A DNA stretch of 64,000 bases. It comes from a bacterium. Its GTDB lineage: Bacteria > Desulfobacterota > Deferrisomatia > Deferrisomatales > Deferrisomataceae. The position numbers and the translations under genes are program-made. The notes under the pieces are model-generated. The model searched no databases. It had not been told where the DNA came from and saw only the letters and a program-made list of their open reading frames with translations. The DNA is taken from the NCBI GenBank assembly GCA_027021615.1, contig JALUTY010000077.1, positions 1 to 64,000 on the forward strand, read 5' to 3'. Of this stretch, positions 9,947 to 18,913 are shown piece after piece (position 1 is the stretch's first letter; every line of letters starts with the position of its first letter).

Positions 9947-10848
9947 CGGGCCCTCCTTCCCCGCCGGATGAACCAGTCGGCCACCCAGTTCACCACGAAT
10001 GAGATCACGAACAGGGCGAACCCCACCGCGAACAGGGCGAAGTAGTGGGCCGTGCCGTGGGGCACCTCGCCGAGCTCGATGGCGATGGTGGCCGTCATGG
10101 TGCGCACCGGCGACAGGAACCCCGAGGGGAACGCCGGCGCGTTTCCCGTGGCCATCAGCACGGTCATGGTCTCGCCGATGGCCCGGCCCATGGCGAGCAT
10201 CATCGCCGCCAGAATGCCGGGGGCCGCGGCGGGCAGGGTGACCTTGACCAGGGTCTCCCAGGGGTTGGCCCCCAGGGCCAGGCTGGCCAGACGGTGGTCC
10301 CGGGGCACCGCCCGCAGGGCGTCCTCGGACAGGCTCACCGCCGTGGGCAGGGCCATGACCGTGAGCAGCACGGCCCCGTTCAGGGCGGTGAGCCCGTTGG
10401 GCAGCCCGAACAGCCGCGCGATCGCCGGCCCCACCACCACGATGCCGATGAACCCCACCACCACGCTGGGAATCGCGGCCAGCATCTCCACGGCCGGCTT
10501 GAGTACCTCGCGAACCCGCGCGGGCGCGAACTCCGACAGGTACGCGGCCACCCCGATCCCCAGGGGCACGGTGAACGCCATCGCCCCGAGGGTGACCAGA
10601 AAGGTGGAGGCCACCATGGAGCCGATGCCGTACCTCGCCCCCTCCGGGCTCGTGGGGTCCCACCGGGCCGTGGTGAGGAACTCCCAGAGCGGGACCTCAC
10701 GGAAGGCCCGGGCGCCCTGCCACAGGAGCAGCACGAAGATCCCGGCCAGCACGAGGACCGAGGTGTACCCGCACAGGGCGAGGACCCCTTCCATCAGGCG
10801 TTCCCCCGCCCGGAAGCGGCGGCGGGTCACGGGTATCGAATCTCTCAT
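9943..10848 (-). CDS. pstC: Phosphate ABC transporter permease PstC
   Basis: 301 residues with six membrane helices; the first is at about 20-45. It has the EAA-type loop (ALRAVPRDHRLASLALGANPWETL) and PstC-typical stretches EMLAAIPSVVVGFIG and MGRAIGETMTVLM. It is the first gene of the minus-strand Pho operon and diverges from pstS, which is on the plus strand 614 bases away. That gap holds a family I repeat and two PhoB-type arrays. Splitting pstS from pstCAB in opposite directions lets one regulatory region drive both. Confidence 0.95.
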   Translation of the reverse strand: MRDSIPVTRRRFRAGERLMEGVLALCGYTSVLVLAGIFVLLLWQGARAFREVPLWEFLTTARWDPTSPEGARYGIGSMVASTFLVTLGAMAFTVPLGIGVAAYLSEFAPARVREVLKPAVEMLAAIPSVVVGFIGIVVVGPAIARLFGLPNGLTALNGAVLLTVMALPTAVSLSEDALRAVPRDHRLASLALGANPWETLVKVTLPAAAPGILAAMMLAMGRAIGETMTVLMATGNAPAFPSGFLSPVRTMTATIAIELGEVPHGTAHYFALFAVGFALFVISFVVNWVADWFIRRGRRAR

Positions 10849-10898
10849 GCGGATCTCGAAGGCTAGAAGGCTGAAAGGCTGAAAACCTCTTATGTCCC

Positions 10899-11136
10899 CG
10901 AGTGTTCCGTTTCGAAAAAAACGTCCGCGAGATGCGGCGGTGGGACTGGGGGCTCCGACGAAGCGCGACGGCCGAGCAGCCCGGGCCGCCCGGCGCCAGG
11001 GGAGCGGCCGCGGCGCGTGCTCTCACGCGCCGCAGCGGACCGCGCCGAGGCGGCCCCTGCGAGGCCGTTCAGCGAAGGAGGGGCCCCCAGCCCCACCCCT
11101 TGAGAACAACACGAAGTTTTCGAAACACGGCACTAA
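10899..11136 (+). repeat. Family I structured element, copy B
   Basis: Between GAGTGTTCCG (about 10900) and CGGCACTA (about 11134). The core begins GGTGGGACTGGGGGC and ends CCCCCAGCCCCACC. The central hairpin GCGGCGCGTG-CTCT-CACGCGCCGC has ten perfect pairs. It stands next to the pstC start, between pstC and the Pho repeats. The 140 bases that follow it (to about 11280) hold nothing I can name. Confidence 0.85.
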
Positions 11137-11280
11137 CAGTTGCACAGGTTCCCCGGAGCCCGGGAGGCCCCATGCCCTCCACGCAACGCTCGGGCCGACG
11201 TTTACGCGATGTCTGCGGCCGCCGAATCCGCAAGGGTATGGGGCTTGGTGAAACGCCGGGAGGGAGTGTACCGAAGGAAT

Positions 11281-11320
11281 GTTACGGGAAGGTTACGACC
11301 GTGTTGCGAAACGATGACAT
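11281..11320 (+). promoter_or_regulatory. Pho box array, plus orientation (11-bp direct repeats)
   Basis: Four units start at 11281, 11292, 11303 and 11314, exactly 11 bases apart: GTTACGG, GTTACGA, GTTGCGA, ATGACAT. An 11-bp period is the spacing of PhoB-family recognition units. The array is about 140 bases before the pstS start. The unit sequence differs from the E. coli CTGTCAT unit, except that the last unit ATGACAT is close to the inverted form. Confidence 0.65.
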
Positions 11321-11356
11321 CCCCGGCCCCCGGGGGATCCGAGGATCTTCACGAAC

Positions 11357-11385
11357 CCGTCATCGTCCCGTAACCCGGCCGTAAC
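11357..11385 (-). promoter_or_regulatory. Pho box array, minus orientation (11-bp direct repeats)
   Basis: On the minus strand three units read GTTACGG (11379-11385), GTTACGG (11368-11374) and ATGACGG (11357-11363), again exactly 11 bases apart. They face the opposite way to the array at 11281. The two arrays end with matching ATGAC-type units, so the pair forms a large inverted arrangement between the divergent pstC and pstS transcription units. Confidence 0.6.
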
Positions 11386-11461
11386 ATCGGCCGGGTACCA
11401 TGGCCCGCGTGGAAGGCGGACGAGAACCCAATCCGAACGAAGAGGAAAGGAGACGAGCCCC

Positions 11462-12349
11462 ATGCGCACCCTCACAGCCCTGCTCACCCTCACCGCCGTG
11501 GCCGTTACCGGCCCGGCCCTGGCCGGGCGCAAGATGGTCCAGGTCAAAGGATCCGACACCCTGGTGAACCTGGCCCAGGCCTGGGCCGAGGCGTTCCTGG
11601 ACGAGACCGGGCAGTTCGTGGCCGTGACCGGCGGCGGCTCCGGCACCGGCATCGCAGCCCTCATCGACGGCCGGGCCGACATCGCGGACGCCTCGCGTCG
11701 GATCAAGCCCAAGGAGATCGAGCTGGCCCGGAAAAACGGGGTGGAGCCCGTGGAGTTCGCCGTGGCGGTGGACGGCCTGTGCGTCATCGTGAGCGACCAG
11801 AACCCCATCGACGCCCTCACCGTGGATGAGGTGGGGCGGCTGTTCCGGGGGGAGCTCAAGAACTGGAAGGCCCTGGGCGGCCCCGACCGGCCGGTGACCC
11901 TGTACGGCCGGCAGTCCAACTCGGGCACCTACGTGTTCTTCCAGGAACACGTGCTGGGCAACCGGGACTACGCCCGGACCATGAACCGCATGAACGGAAA
12001 CGCCCAGATCCTGGAGGCCGTGGCCCGGGACGCCTCGGCGGTGGGTTACGTGGGCATCGGGTACGTGGTGGACGAGCACGGCAACGTCCGCAAGGGCATC
12101 AAGCCCCTCAAGATCAAGACCGCCTCGGGAGAAGCGTTGAGCCCCCTGAATCGGGAGGCGGTGAAGGCCGGCCGCTACCCCTTGGCCCGGGCCCTGTACC
12201 AGTACACCAACGGCACCCCCCGCGGCGTGGTGGCCGAGCTGTTGAGGTTCGAGCTGTCGGAGGCCGGCCAGAAGATCGCGGTGGAGCAAGGGTTCTACCC
12301 CGTAGGCGGCGAGCTCCTCAAAAAGAACCGGAAGGCCCTGGGCGAGTAG
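11462..12349 (+). CDS. pstS: Phosphate ABC transporter substrate-binding protein
   Basis: 295 residues with a signal peptide cut near residue 21 (PALAG). Phosphate-contacting motifs of the PstS-like family are present: KGSDTL (30-35), GGGSGTGIAAL (57-67), ADIADASR (72-79) and GRQSNSGTYVFF (148-159). It belongs to the SphX/PstS-like class that begins mature sequence with V-x-V-K-G-S-D-T. An AAAGGAGA ribosome site precedes the ATG. It is the plus-strand partner of pstCAB and is probably induced by PhoB through the repeats upstream. Confidence 0.95.
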   Translation: MRTLTALLTLTAVAVTGPALAGRKMVQVKGSDTLVNLAQAWAEAFLDETGQFVAVTGGGSGTGIAALIDGRADIADASRRIKPKEIELARKNGVEPVEFAVAVDGLCVIVSDQNPIDALTVDEVGRLFRGELKNWKALGGPDRPVTLYGRQSNSGTYVFFQEHVLGNRDYARTMNRMNGNAQILEAVARDASAVGYVGIGYVVDEHGNVRKGIKPLKIKTASGEALSPLNREAVKAGRYPLARALYQYTNGTPRGVVAELLRFELSEAGQKIAVEQGFYPVGGELLKKNRKALGE

Positions 12350-12382
12350 CCGGTTCCCGCCCACAACGGAGCCCTCGAACGA

Positions 12383-12407
12383 AGGCCCCGCCCCGGCGGG
12401 GCCTTTG
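12383..12407 (+). terminator. Rho-independent-type hairpin after pstS
   Basis: A ten-base perfect stem (AGGCCCCGCC / GGCGGGGCCT, 12383-12392 and 12395-12404) with a very short loop lies 34 bases after the pstS stop. The following T run is short (TTTG), so termination strength is uncertain. Confidence 0.6.
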
Positions 12408-12795
12408 CCGCTGCCGGTGCCCCAGCCCCGGGCGGCCGCCGTACTCCCTCCCGGGGCGGATGCGGGCCGCCCCCGGGAGGGGGCTCACGGCCACCTTGCC
12501 GTCACCGGCCCCGGCCCCCCCGGGCGACACCTTTGTGGCACGGCGCACGCTCGCCGAAGTGCCCCAGGCGGCCCGTTCGTGGGCTCGCATCCTGGCGTCT
12601 CTCCTTGAGCAGGTTGCCCAGCCCTCCCCGTGCACGGGCAACGGTCCGCCCCGGACGTCGTGGGACCGGCGGTTGATCAGGAGCGCCCCTCCCTGCTCGG
12701 GGGCAAGGGATCTGCCGGAGAGCCGGGGCCCGAGCTGGTCCGCCCCGGCGGGTGAAGAGGCCCCAGAGGGGGCGGGCCAGGGAGAGGGGGGAGGC
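12408..12795. other. Intergenic region with a repeat fragment
   Basis: No gene is supported here. Around 12688-12733 the sequence TCCCTGCTCGGGGGCAAGG followed by TCTGCCGGAGAGCCGGGG matches the left part of the family III element at 35884. It looks like a truncated relic. The rest shows only short GC-rich inverted repeats. Confidence 0.5.
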
Positions 12796-13254
12796 TCACT
12801 CGGCTCGGCGCAGTGCCACGAGCTGGGTGGGGTACCAACGGTGCTTCCGGTAGAACCGGAGAGCCGGAGCGTTGTTCCGGTCGGCCAAGAGCTGGAGGCG
12901 TAGCAAGCCCCTGGCTCGGGCCCACGCCTCGACCTGCGCAAGGAGCGCCGATCCGATTTTCTGTCCTCGGAAGGCCGCGTCGACCACGAGGTCCTCCACG
13001 AGCCCAACCTCTCCACCCTCGGCCGTGGACACGAGGGCCTGGACGCTCACCATGCCCACAGCCCGATTTTCCACCTCGGCCACGAACACCCGGACTCGGT
13101 CTGGCTCAGCGCCGAAGAGCATCGTGAGCCCGCGGGCCTGGCGCTCCGGATCTGGCTCGAAGTCGGCCTCCAGGCGAAAAAGCTGTTCAAGCAACCGACA
13201 CAGCCCGGGCACGTCGGACGACGTGGCCGGTCGGATGGCGAACGCTGCTCCCAT
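12796..13254 (-). CDS. GNAT-family N-acetyltransferase
   Basis: 152 residues from the ATG at 13254. It has the GNAT core: beta strands around VENRAVGMVSVQAL, the acetyl-CoA loop AAFRGQKIGSALLAQVEAWARARGL (the R/Q-x-x-G-x-A/G motif, about 100-125), and the C-terminal N-x-A-x-x-F-Y motif as NNAPALRFYRKH. The substrate cannot be told. The gene is 88 bases downstream of nifA on the same strand and could be read through with it, but nothing links it to nitrogen fixation. An upstream in-frame extension of 28 Arg-rich residues is possible but unlikely. Confidence 0.85.
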   Translation of the reverse strand: MGAAFAIRPATSSDVPGLCRLLEQLFRLEADFEPDPERQARGLTMLFGAEPDRVRVFVAEVENRAVGMVSVQALVSTAEGGEVGLVEDLVVDAAFRGQKIGSALLAQVEAWARARGLLRLQLLADRNNAPALRFYRKHRWYPTQLVALRRAE

Positions 13255-13342
13255 GCGACGGACTCCTTGGGGGCTTCGGCCCCGGGCCTCAACGGCCGCC
13301 TGGGGGTGGCGACGGCGGCGCCTGGACGCCGGCGTCACCCTT

Positions 13343-14902
13343 TCACCTTCGAGCCGCCGCGGAGCGAGATCGGTTGACCCGGACCCGCTCCACGAGCCCG
13401 TACTTCTGAATGCGGTACCCGAGCTGCCGGAGGGTGAGCCCCAGCTCCCTGGCGGCCCGGGACTGGATCCAGCGGTTCCTCTCCAGGGCCGCTACCACCT
13501 CCCTGCGCTCCATCTCCTCCAGGGGGGGCAGCTCCTCGGGGCGGCGTTCCTCGTGCAGGCCCGCCGCCACCACATGGGGAGGGAGGTGGTGGAGATCGAT
13601 CTCCCCTCCGTCGTTGAGGATCGCTAAGCGCTCCATCAGGTTCTCCATCTCCCGGACGTTTCCAGGCCAAGGGTACTCTAGGAACGCCCTCCGAGCCTTT
13701 CCGGTGAGGCGCAAAGGCTTCCCGTACTCCGCGGCGTACTTCGTGAGGAAGTGGTCCACCAGCAGCGGGATGTCTGCCGGCCGGGCCCGGAGGGGGGGAA
13801 CCACGATGGGAAACACGTTGAGGCGGTAAAAGAGGTCCTCCCGGAATGCTCCCTCGGCCACGGCCGTGGAGAGGTCGCGGTTGGTGGCGGCCACGATACG
13901 CACATCGACCTTGCGGGTTCGGGTGGCACCGAGCCGCTCGAACTCCTGGTCCTGGAGGAACCGCAGGAGCTTCGCTTGGAGGATGAGAGGCGTCTCGCCC
14001 ACCTCGTCCAAGAACAGGGTGCCCCCGTCGGCATCCTCCACCCGGCCGGGCTTCGCCCGATCGGCTCCGGTGAAAGCGCCCCTTTCGTACCCGAAGAGCT
14101 CGGCCTCGAGGAGGTTGTCCGGAATGGCCGCGCAGTTGAGCTTTACGAACGGGCCGTCGGCCCGGGGACTCATCTCGTGGAGAATGCGCGCGATCAGAGT
14201 CTTGCCGGTCCCCGACTCTCCGAGCAGAAGCACCGAGGCCCGGCTGGGGGCGACCTTGCGCACCAGCTCCTGGACCTCGGCCATGGCGCGGCTGCGGGAC
14301 ACCAGAAAAAACCCCCCGTATCTCTCGGAGAGCTCGGCCCGCATGGCCCGATTGAGACGCTCCAAGCGCCCGCGCTCGCGCTCGGCCGATCGGTTCAGGG
14401 CCACGAGCTGAGCAACCAGGGCCGCGACCACGGTCAGAAACTCCAGGTCACGCTGGAGGGAGACCTCGGGGCCGAACATCCGATCGGCGGTCATGACCCC
14501 GATGGATCGGCCCTGGAGAAGAATCGGAACCCCAAGGAATGCGACGCTGTCCTTCTCGATGTTTCGGGCGCCGGTCCGGTTGAGAAACAAGGGCTCCGAG
14601 CGAATGTCGGGCACCACCACAGGCACCCCACGGGAGAACACCTGCCCCGTGATCCCCTCTCCGGGTGCGTAAACCCCGCGCCCTTGGGCCGACGGGGTGA
14701 GCCCGTGGGCCGCCCGAATCACGAGACGGCCGGTCTCCTCGTCGTAGAGAACCAGGGTGCCCCGGGTCATGCCCAGGTGCTCGGAGAGGACGGCCAAGAT
14801 CAGACTCAACGTACGATCCAGGTCCAGGGCCCCTCCAATGAGGCGACAGATCTCCAGAAGCGCGTTCCATTCCAGTTCGCGGATGGAAGAGTTGCTCGAC
14901 AT
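13343..14902 (-). CDS. nifA: Sigma-54-dependent nitrogen-fixation activator NifA
   Basis: 519 residues. A GAF domain (about 20-165) is followed by an AAA+ domain (about 200-430) with Walker A LLGESGTGKT, the sigma-54-contacting loop GAFTGA, Walker B GTLFLDEVGE and the arginine-finger region FREDLFYRLNVFPI. A FIS-type helix-turn-helix ends the protein (NRWIQSRAARELGLTLRQLGYRIQKYGL). It activates nif promoters with RpoN. The linker after the AAA+ domain has no cysteine pair, so it is not the directly oxygen-sensitive rhizobial type. No nifL is in the window. It lies 179 bases downstream of glnB on the same strand, so PII may be made with, and act on, NifA. Confidence 0.92.
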   Translation of the reverse strand: MSSNSSIRELEWNALLEICRLIGGALDLDRTLSLILAVLSEHLGMTRGTLVLYDEETGRLVIRAAHGLTPSAQGRGVYAPGEGITGQVFSRGVPVVVPDIRSEPLFLNRTGARNIEKDSVAFLGVPILLQGRSIGVMTADRMFGPEVSLQRDLEFLTVVAALVAQLVALNRSAERERGRLERLNRAMRAELSERYGGFFLVSRSRAMAEVQELVRKVAPSRASVLLLGESGTGKTLIARILHEMSPRADGPFVKLNCAAIPDNLLEAELFGYERGAFTGADRAKPGRVEDADGGTLFLDEVGETPLILQAKLLRFLQDQEFERLGATRTRKVDVRIVAATNRDLSTAVAEGAFREDLFYRLNVFPIVVPPLRARPADIPLLVDHFLTKYAAEYGKPLRLTGKARRAFLEYPWPGNVREMENLMERLAILNDGGEIDLHHLPPHVVAAGLHEERRPEELPPLEEMERREVVAALERNRWIQSRAARELGLTLRQLGYRIQKYGLVERVRVNRSRSAAARR

Positions 14903-15081
14903 CTCTTCGACCTTCTCGCGTTCGTGGGTTCGTGGGATTGGTGCGGGGTGAGCGCTGCCGGGAGGGCCAAGCAGCCACCCGGGCTCGGCTGTCGGCTCAA
15001 CCGCGCACCAGGTTGCCTCCCCCGGATGTGGCGGCCAGGGGAGGAACAGCCTCCCCCGGCCAGTCCAGAGCACGCCCCACC

Positions 15082-15642
<561 letters not shown>

Positions 15643-15799
15643 TCAATTCCATTGCAAACAAAAAAGTTCCATACTGGTATTTTTAAGACAAAAATGTTTC
15701 ACTGAGGCTTCGAGGCCCCCCCCGCGGCTTCACCACGATCGTCGAAAATGTTTTTGATTTCTGGTGGTTGTTGGCACAGATCCTTACTCGGGAGGGGGT

Positions 15800-15815
15800 T
15801 GGCACGGCTTTGGCA
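15800..15815 (+). promoter_or_regulatory. Sigma-54 promoter of amtB
   Basis: TGGCACGGCTTTGGCA matches the consensus TGGCACG-N4-TTGCA with one change in the -12 half; both the GG and GC dinucleotides and their spacing are correct. It lies 60 bases before the amtB ATG, leaving a leader of roughly 50 bases. Transcription from here would be RpoN-dependent, activated by NifA or an NtrC-type protein. Confidence 0.75.
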
Positions 15816-15875
15816 AGGGGGCCGGGTGTCGCCGCCGCGACAGTCACCCCCAACCATGCAGAAGGAGACGGGACG

Positions 15876-17261
15876 ATGAAACACGCGATCCGAAGGCTTT
15901 CCGCCGCCGGGCTTCTCGCCCTCGCCCTCGCCGGCGGCGCCTGGGCGGCCGACAAGCCTCTCACCGCCGACACGGTCCAAACCCACCTCAATTACGTGTG
16001 GACCCTGGTGGCCGCCTTCCTTGTGTTCTTCATGCAGGCCGGGTTTGCCATGGTGGAGGCCGGCTTCACCCGGGCCAAAAACGTGTGCAATATCTTGATG
16101 AAGAACTTCATGGACTTCGGCATGGGGGCGCTTGCCTTCTTTTTCGTGGGCTTCGGCCTCATGTTCGGGCTGTCGAACGGCTGGATCGGCACCTCCGGCT
16201 TCATGCTCCGCGACTTCGCCGTGGACGGTGATCCCTGGGTTTACGCCTTCTTCATGTTCCAGGTCGTGTTCGCCGCCACCGCAGCCACCATCGTCTCGGG
16301 CGCCGTGGCGGAACGCATGAAGTTCAGCGTGTACCTCGTGTTCAGCGCCCTCATGACCGCCATCGTCTACCCGGTGTTCGGTAGCTGGGCCTGGGGCAGC
16401 CTGTACAAAGGCTCCGGGTGGCTCGAAGGGCTCGGGTTCATCGACTTCGCCGGTTCCACGGTGGTCCACTCCGTTGGCGGCTGGGCGGCCCTGGCCGGCG
16501 CCATCGTGGTGGGGCCGCGGATTGGCAAGTACAAGAACGGCAAGCCCCAGGCCATCCCCGGCCACTCTATTCCGCTGGCAGCCTTGGGCGTCCTGATCCT
16601 CTTTTTCGGCTGGTTCGGGTTCAACCCGGGATCCACCACCACCGGCGACACCTCCATCGCTTTGATCGCGGTGACCACCGCCCTGGCAGGGGCCGCCGGC
16701 CTCGTCTCGACCATCTACTACACCTGGGTCCGGTTCGGAAAACCCGACGTGGGCATGACCTTGAACGGCTGCCTGGCCGGGCTCGTGGGCATCACGGCCG
16801 GCTGCGCCAACGTCAGCCCGCTGTCGGCCATCGTCATCGGGCTGGTGGCCGGGGTTCTCGTGACCGAGTCGGTGGTGTTTTTTGACCGGGTGGGGGTGGA
16901 CGACCCCGTGGGCGCGGTGTCGGTGCACGGCGTGTGCGGCGCCTGGGGCACGCTGGCGGCGGGCCTGTTCAACTCGGCGGGGTTCTCCTGGGGAGTGGTG
17001 GGGGTGCAGGTCCTCGGGATCGTCGTGGCCTTCGTGTGGGCCTTCGGCTCCAGTTTCATGCTCTTCCAGATCCTAAAGGCGGTGATGGGGGTCCGCTTGA
17101 GCCCTGAGGAGGAGCTCACCGGCTGCGACCTCTCCGAGCACGGCCTGAGCGCCTACCCAGAGTTCCTGTTTCCCAGCGTGGTCAACCCGGAACCCTCGGG
17201 CGGCACCCCTGCAGCGAAGCGCACGCTCGCCACCGCCGAGATGGCCCCCTCCAAAACCTGA
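15876..17261 (+). CDS. amtB: Ammonium transporter AmtB
   Basis: 461 residues. A cleavable signal peptide (AGGAWAADK) precedes the Amt core. The core has about eleven membrane helices, with hallmark stretches YVWTLVAAFLVFFMQAGFAM, the first pore His in STVVHSVGGW and the second in GAVSVHGVCGAWGT. It conducts ammonium into the cell and binds PII trimers; under ammonium shock in diazotrophs this also sequesters PII and DraG at the membrane. The ATG at 15876 follows GAAGGAG. It leads a plus-strand set amtB-torF-draT-draG, so the shut-off enzymes may be co-expressed with the channel. Confidence 0.96.
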   Translation: MKHAIRRLSAAGLLALALAGGAWAADKPLTADTVQTHLNYVWTLVAAFLVFFMQAGFAMVEAGFTRAKNVCNILMKNFMDFGMGALAFFFVGFGLMFGLSNGWIGTSGFMLRDFAVDGDPWVYAFFMFQVVFAATAATIVSGAVAERMKFSVYLVFSALMTAIVYPVFGSWAWGSLYKGSGWLEGLGFIDFAGSTVVHSVGGWAALAGAIVVGPRIGKYKNGKPQAIPGHSIPLAALGVLILFFGWFGFNPGSTTTGDTSIALIAVTTALAGAAGLVSTIYYTWVRFGKPDVGMTLNGCLAGLVGITAGCANVSPLSAIVIGLVAGVLVTESVVFFDRVGVDDPVGAVSVHGVCGAWGTLAAGLFNSAGFSWGVVGVQVLGIVVAFVWAFGSSFMLFQILKAVMGVRLSPEEELTGCDLSEHGLSAYPEFLFPSVVNPEPSGGTPAAKRTLATAEMAPSKT

Positions 17262-17299
17262 TCCGGAACCCTCGCCGCGCCAGAAGGGATGAACGAACC

Positions 17300-18055
17300 A
17301 TGAAACGTCATGTCGCCTCTTTGTGTGCTGCCGTCCTGGCCGCCTCGGCCTCCCTGGCTTCGGCCCGGGACACCGGTTGGCTCTCCGACGAGAACTTCAC
17401 GGGGAACATTGCTTACACCTCGGATTACGTGTTCCGCGGCGTCTCCCAGACGAACTCCAGCTGGGCGGTCCAAGGCGGCATCGATTACGCCGCCCCGGCC
17501 GGCGTGTACGCGGGAACCTGGGCCTCCAACGTGAGCTTCGGGGGCGGCATCGAGATGGACTTCTACGGCGGCTTCGCCTCTGAGGTAGCCGGAGTGACCT
17601 ACGATCTCGGCGTGATCTACTACGCCTACCCCAAGTCCCACGACGACCCCGAACTCAACTTTGTCGAGGGGACCTTCAAGCTGGGCTACGAGCTGCCCCC
17701 CCTCGGCTCTGCCGTCCCCTCTCTCGGCATCACCTACGCGTACTCCCCGAACTTCTATGGGGAGGATGGGGCTGCCCACTACGTGGCTGGGGCCCTCGAC
17801 CTCAGCCTGCCCTGGGGTCTCTCGCTCTCGGGTGACGTGGGCTGGCAGAGGGTGGAGGGCGACAAGACCACCGGGGAAGGTCAAGGCCTTGAGGGTGACG
17901 ATGGGTTCGACTACGTGCACTACCGCCTGGGCGTCGCCAGCTCCTTCAAGGGCTTCGACCTCGACGTGAGCTACCACAACACCACCGAGGCCGACTTTCT
18001 CGGCTCCGACATCGCCGACGGCCGCCTCGTGTTCACGGTGTCCCGCTCCCTCTGA
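17300..18055 (+). CDS. TorF-family putative outer-membrane porin
   Basis: 251 residues with a signal peptide ending near ASLASA (residue 22). The mature part begins with the TorF/Gcw_chp signature NIAYTSDYVFRGVSQTN and continues as alternating beta strands rich in Tyr and Gly, ending with the aromatic-poor strand RLVFTVSRSL. It is predicted to be a small outer-membrane beta barrel. It starts 38 bases after amtB. Such proteins are recurrently seen next to ammonium transporters, and a role in letting ammonium or other small solutes through the outer membrane is an attractive but unproven inference. Confidence 0.85.
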   Translation: MKRHVASLCAAVLAASASLASARDTGWLSDENFTGNIAYTSDYVFRGVSQTNSSWAVQGGIDYAAPAGVYAGTWASNVSFGGGIEMDFYGGFASEVAGVTYDLGVIYYAYPKSHDDPELNFVEGTFKLGYELPPLGSAVPSLGITYAYSPNFYGEDGAAHYVAGALDLSLPWGLSLSGDVGWQRVEGDKTTGEGQGLEGDDGFDYVHYRLGVASSFKGFDLDVSYHNTTEADFLGSDIADGRLVFTVSRSL

Positions 18056-18069
18056 ACGGGTTTGGGTCT

Positions 18070-18100
18070 GGCCCCCGGCCCCTCCCGGCCGGGGGCCCTT
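18070..18100 (+). terminator. Strong hairpin between torF-like gene and draT
   Basis: An eleven-base perfect stem (GGCCCCCGGCC, 18070-18080, with GGCCGGGGGCC, 18087-18097) lies 14 bases after the stop of the TorF-like gene. Only CTTCT follows, so it may slow or partly stop transcription rather than end it. It would reduce draTG expression relative to amtB. Confidence 0.5.
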
Positions 18101-18112
18101 CTCGGCGCTCCC

Positions 18113-18913
18113 GTGCCCCCTCCGCTCTCCTCGTTCAACCTCTGCAACGTGCCGCCCCCGGTGCTCGCCTCGGTGGCGTTCCAACGCCACCCCCGGCCGG
18201 TCCACATCCAGGGGGTCCGCCGCACCCACCGCCGGCTGTTCGCGTGGCTCCGGCGCACCCGGGATCCCCAGGACCGGAGCCGCCGGTTCCAGGAGTACAT
18301 GGACGTGGCCTTCCGCCTCCACCAGTGGCGCGACGAGCCGGAAGGATCCGGACGCGCGAGCCTGCGGAACAGCTACTTCCGGTACCTGCGCGGATGGATG
18401 GCGGACTCAAGTTCCCGGGAGGCCGCCGTCCTGAAGGCCTGGGCCGAGAGCCGGTTCGGGCTCCCGCCCTGCCACCACGGGACCCCGATTCGGGGGCCCG
18501 ACGACCCGTCGTACCTGCACTACCGCACCGCGGCGGCCCGGAGCGAGGGGCGGACGAACGCCCTGCGCCTGCAGCTCGACCTCCTGTTCGAGTTCATCCA
18601 GGACGAGGTGCGGCGCCGGTACCCAGGTCCTCCGCGGGGCCTCACGCTGTACCGGGGTGTCCACGACCTCGACGAGCACGAAGTGACGGCGCGCCCGGCC
18701 CGTGACCGGGTCGTGGTGTGGCTCAACAACCTGGTGTCGTTCACCCGTGACCCGGAGCGGGCCTGGGAGTTCGGCACTCGGGTGTTGGAGGTGACCGTGC
18801 CCACGAGCAAGATCGTGTTCGACGCCCGCCTGCTGCACACGAGCCTGCTGGCAGGGGAAGAGGAGGTGCTGGCGCTGGGCGGTCAGGTGGAGGCAAAGGT
18901 GCGGTGGTGGTGA
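18113..18913 (+). CDS. draT: NAD+-dinitrogenase-reductase ADP-ribosyltransferase (DraT)
   Basis: About 266 residues from the GTG at 18113; the family is about 270-290. The N-terminal SFNLCNVPPPVLASVAFQ is the conserved opening of DraT. The R-S-E-type ADP-ribosyltransferase elements are visible as the Arg of LTLYRG (about 183), the Ser of LVSFTRDPERAWEFG (about 209) and the E-x-E of EEEVLALGG (about 252). It attaches ADP-ribose to an Arg of NifH when ammonium appears or energy falls; that Arg is present in this NifH (CAGRG). The start is uncertain, because no good ribosome site precedes it. It overlaps draG by ten bases. Confidence 0.85.
   Translation: MPPPLSSFNLCNVPPPVLASVAFQRHPRPVHIQGVRRTHRRLFAWLRRTRDPQDRSRRFQEYMDVAFRLHQWRDEPEGSGRASLRNSYFRYLRGWMADSSSREAAVLKAWAESRFGLPPCHHGTPIRGPDDPSYLHYRTAAARSEGRTNALRLQLDLLFEFIQDEVRRRYPGPPRGLTLYRGVHDLDEHEVTARPARDRVVVWLNNLVSFTRDPERAWEFGTRVLEVTVPTSKIVFDARLLHTSLLAGEEEVLALGGQVEAKVRWW

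Noticed and set aside
15772-15787. A second TGGCAC upstream of amtB as sigma-54 promoter
   Set aside because: The -12 half reads TTACT with no GC dinucleotide at the right distance. The element at 15800-15815 fits much better.
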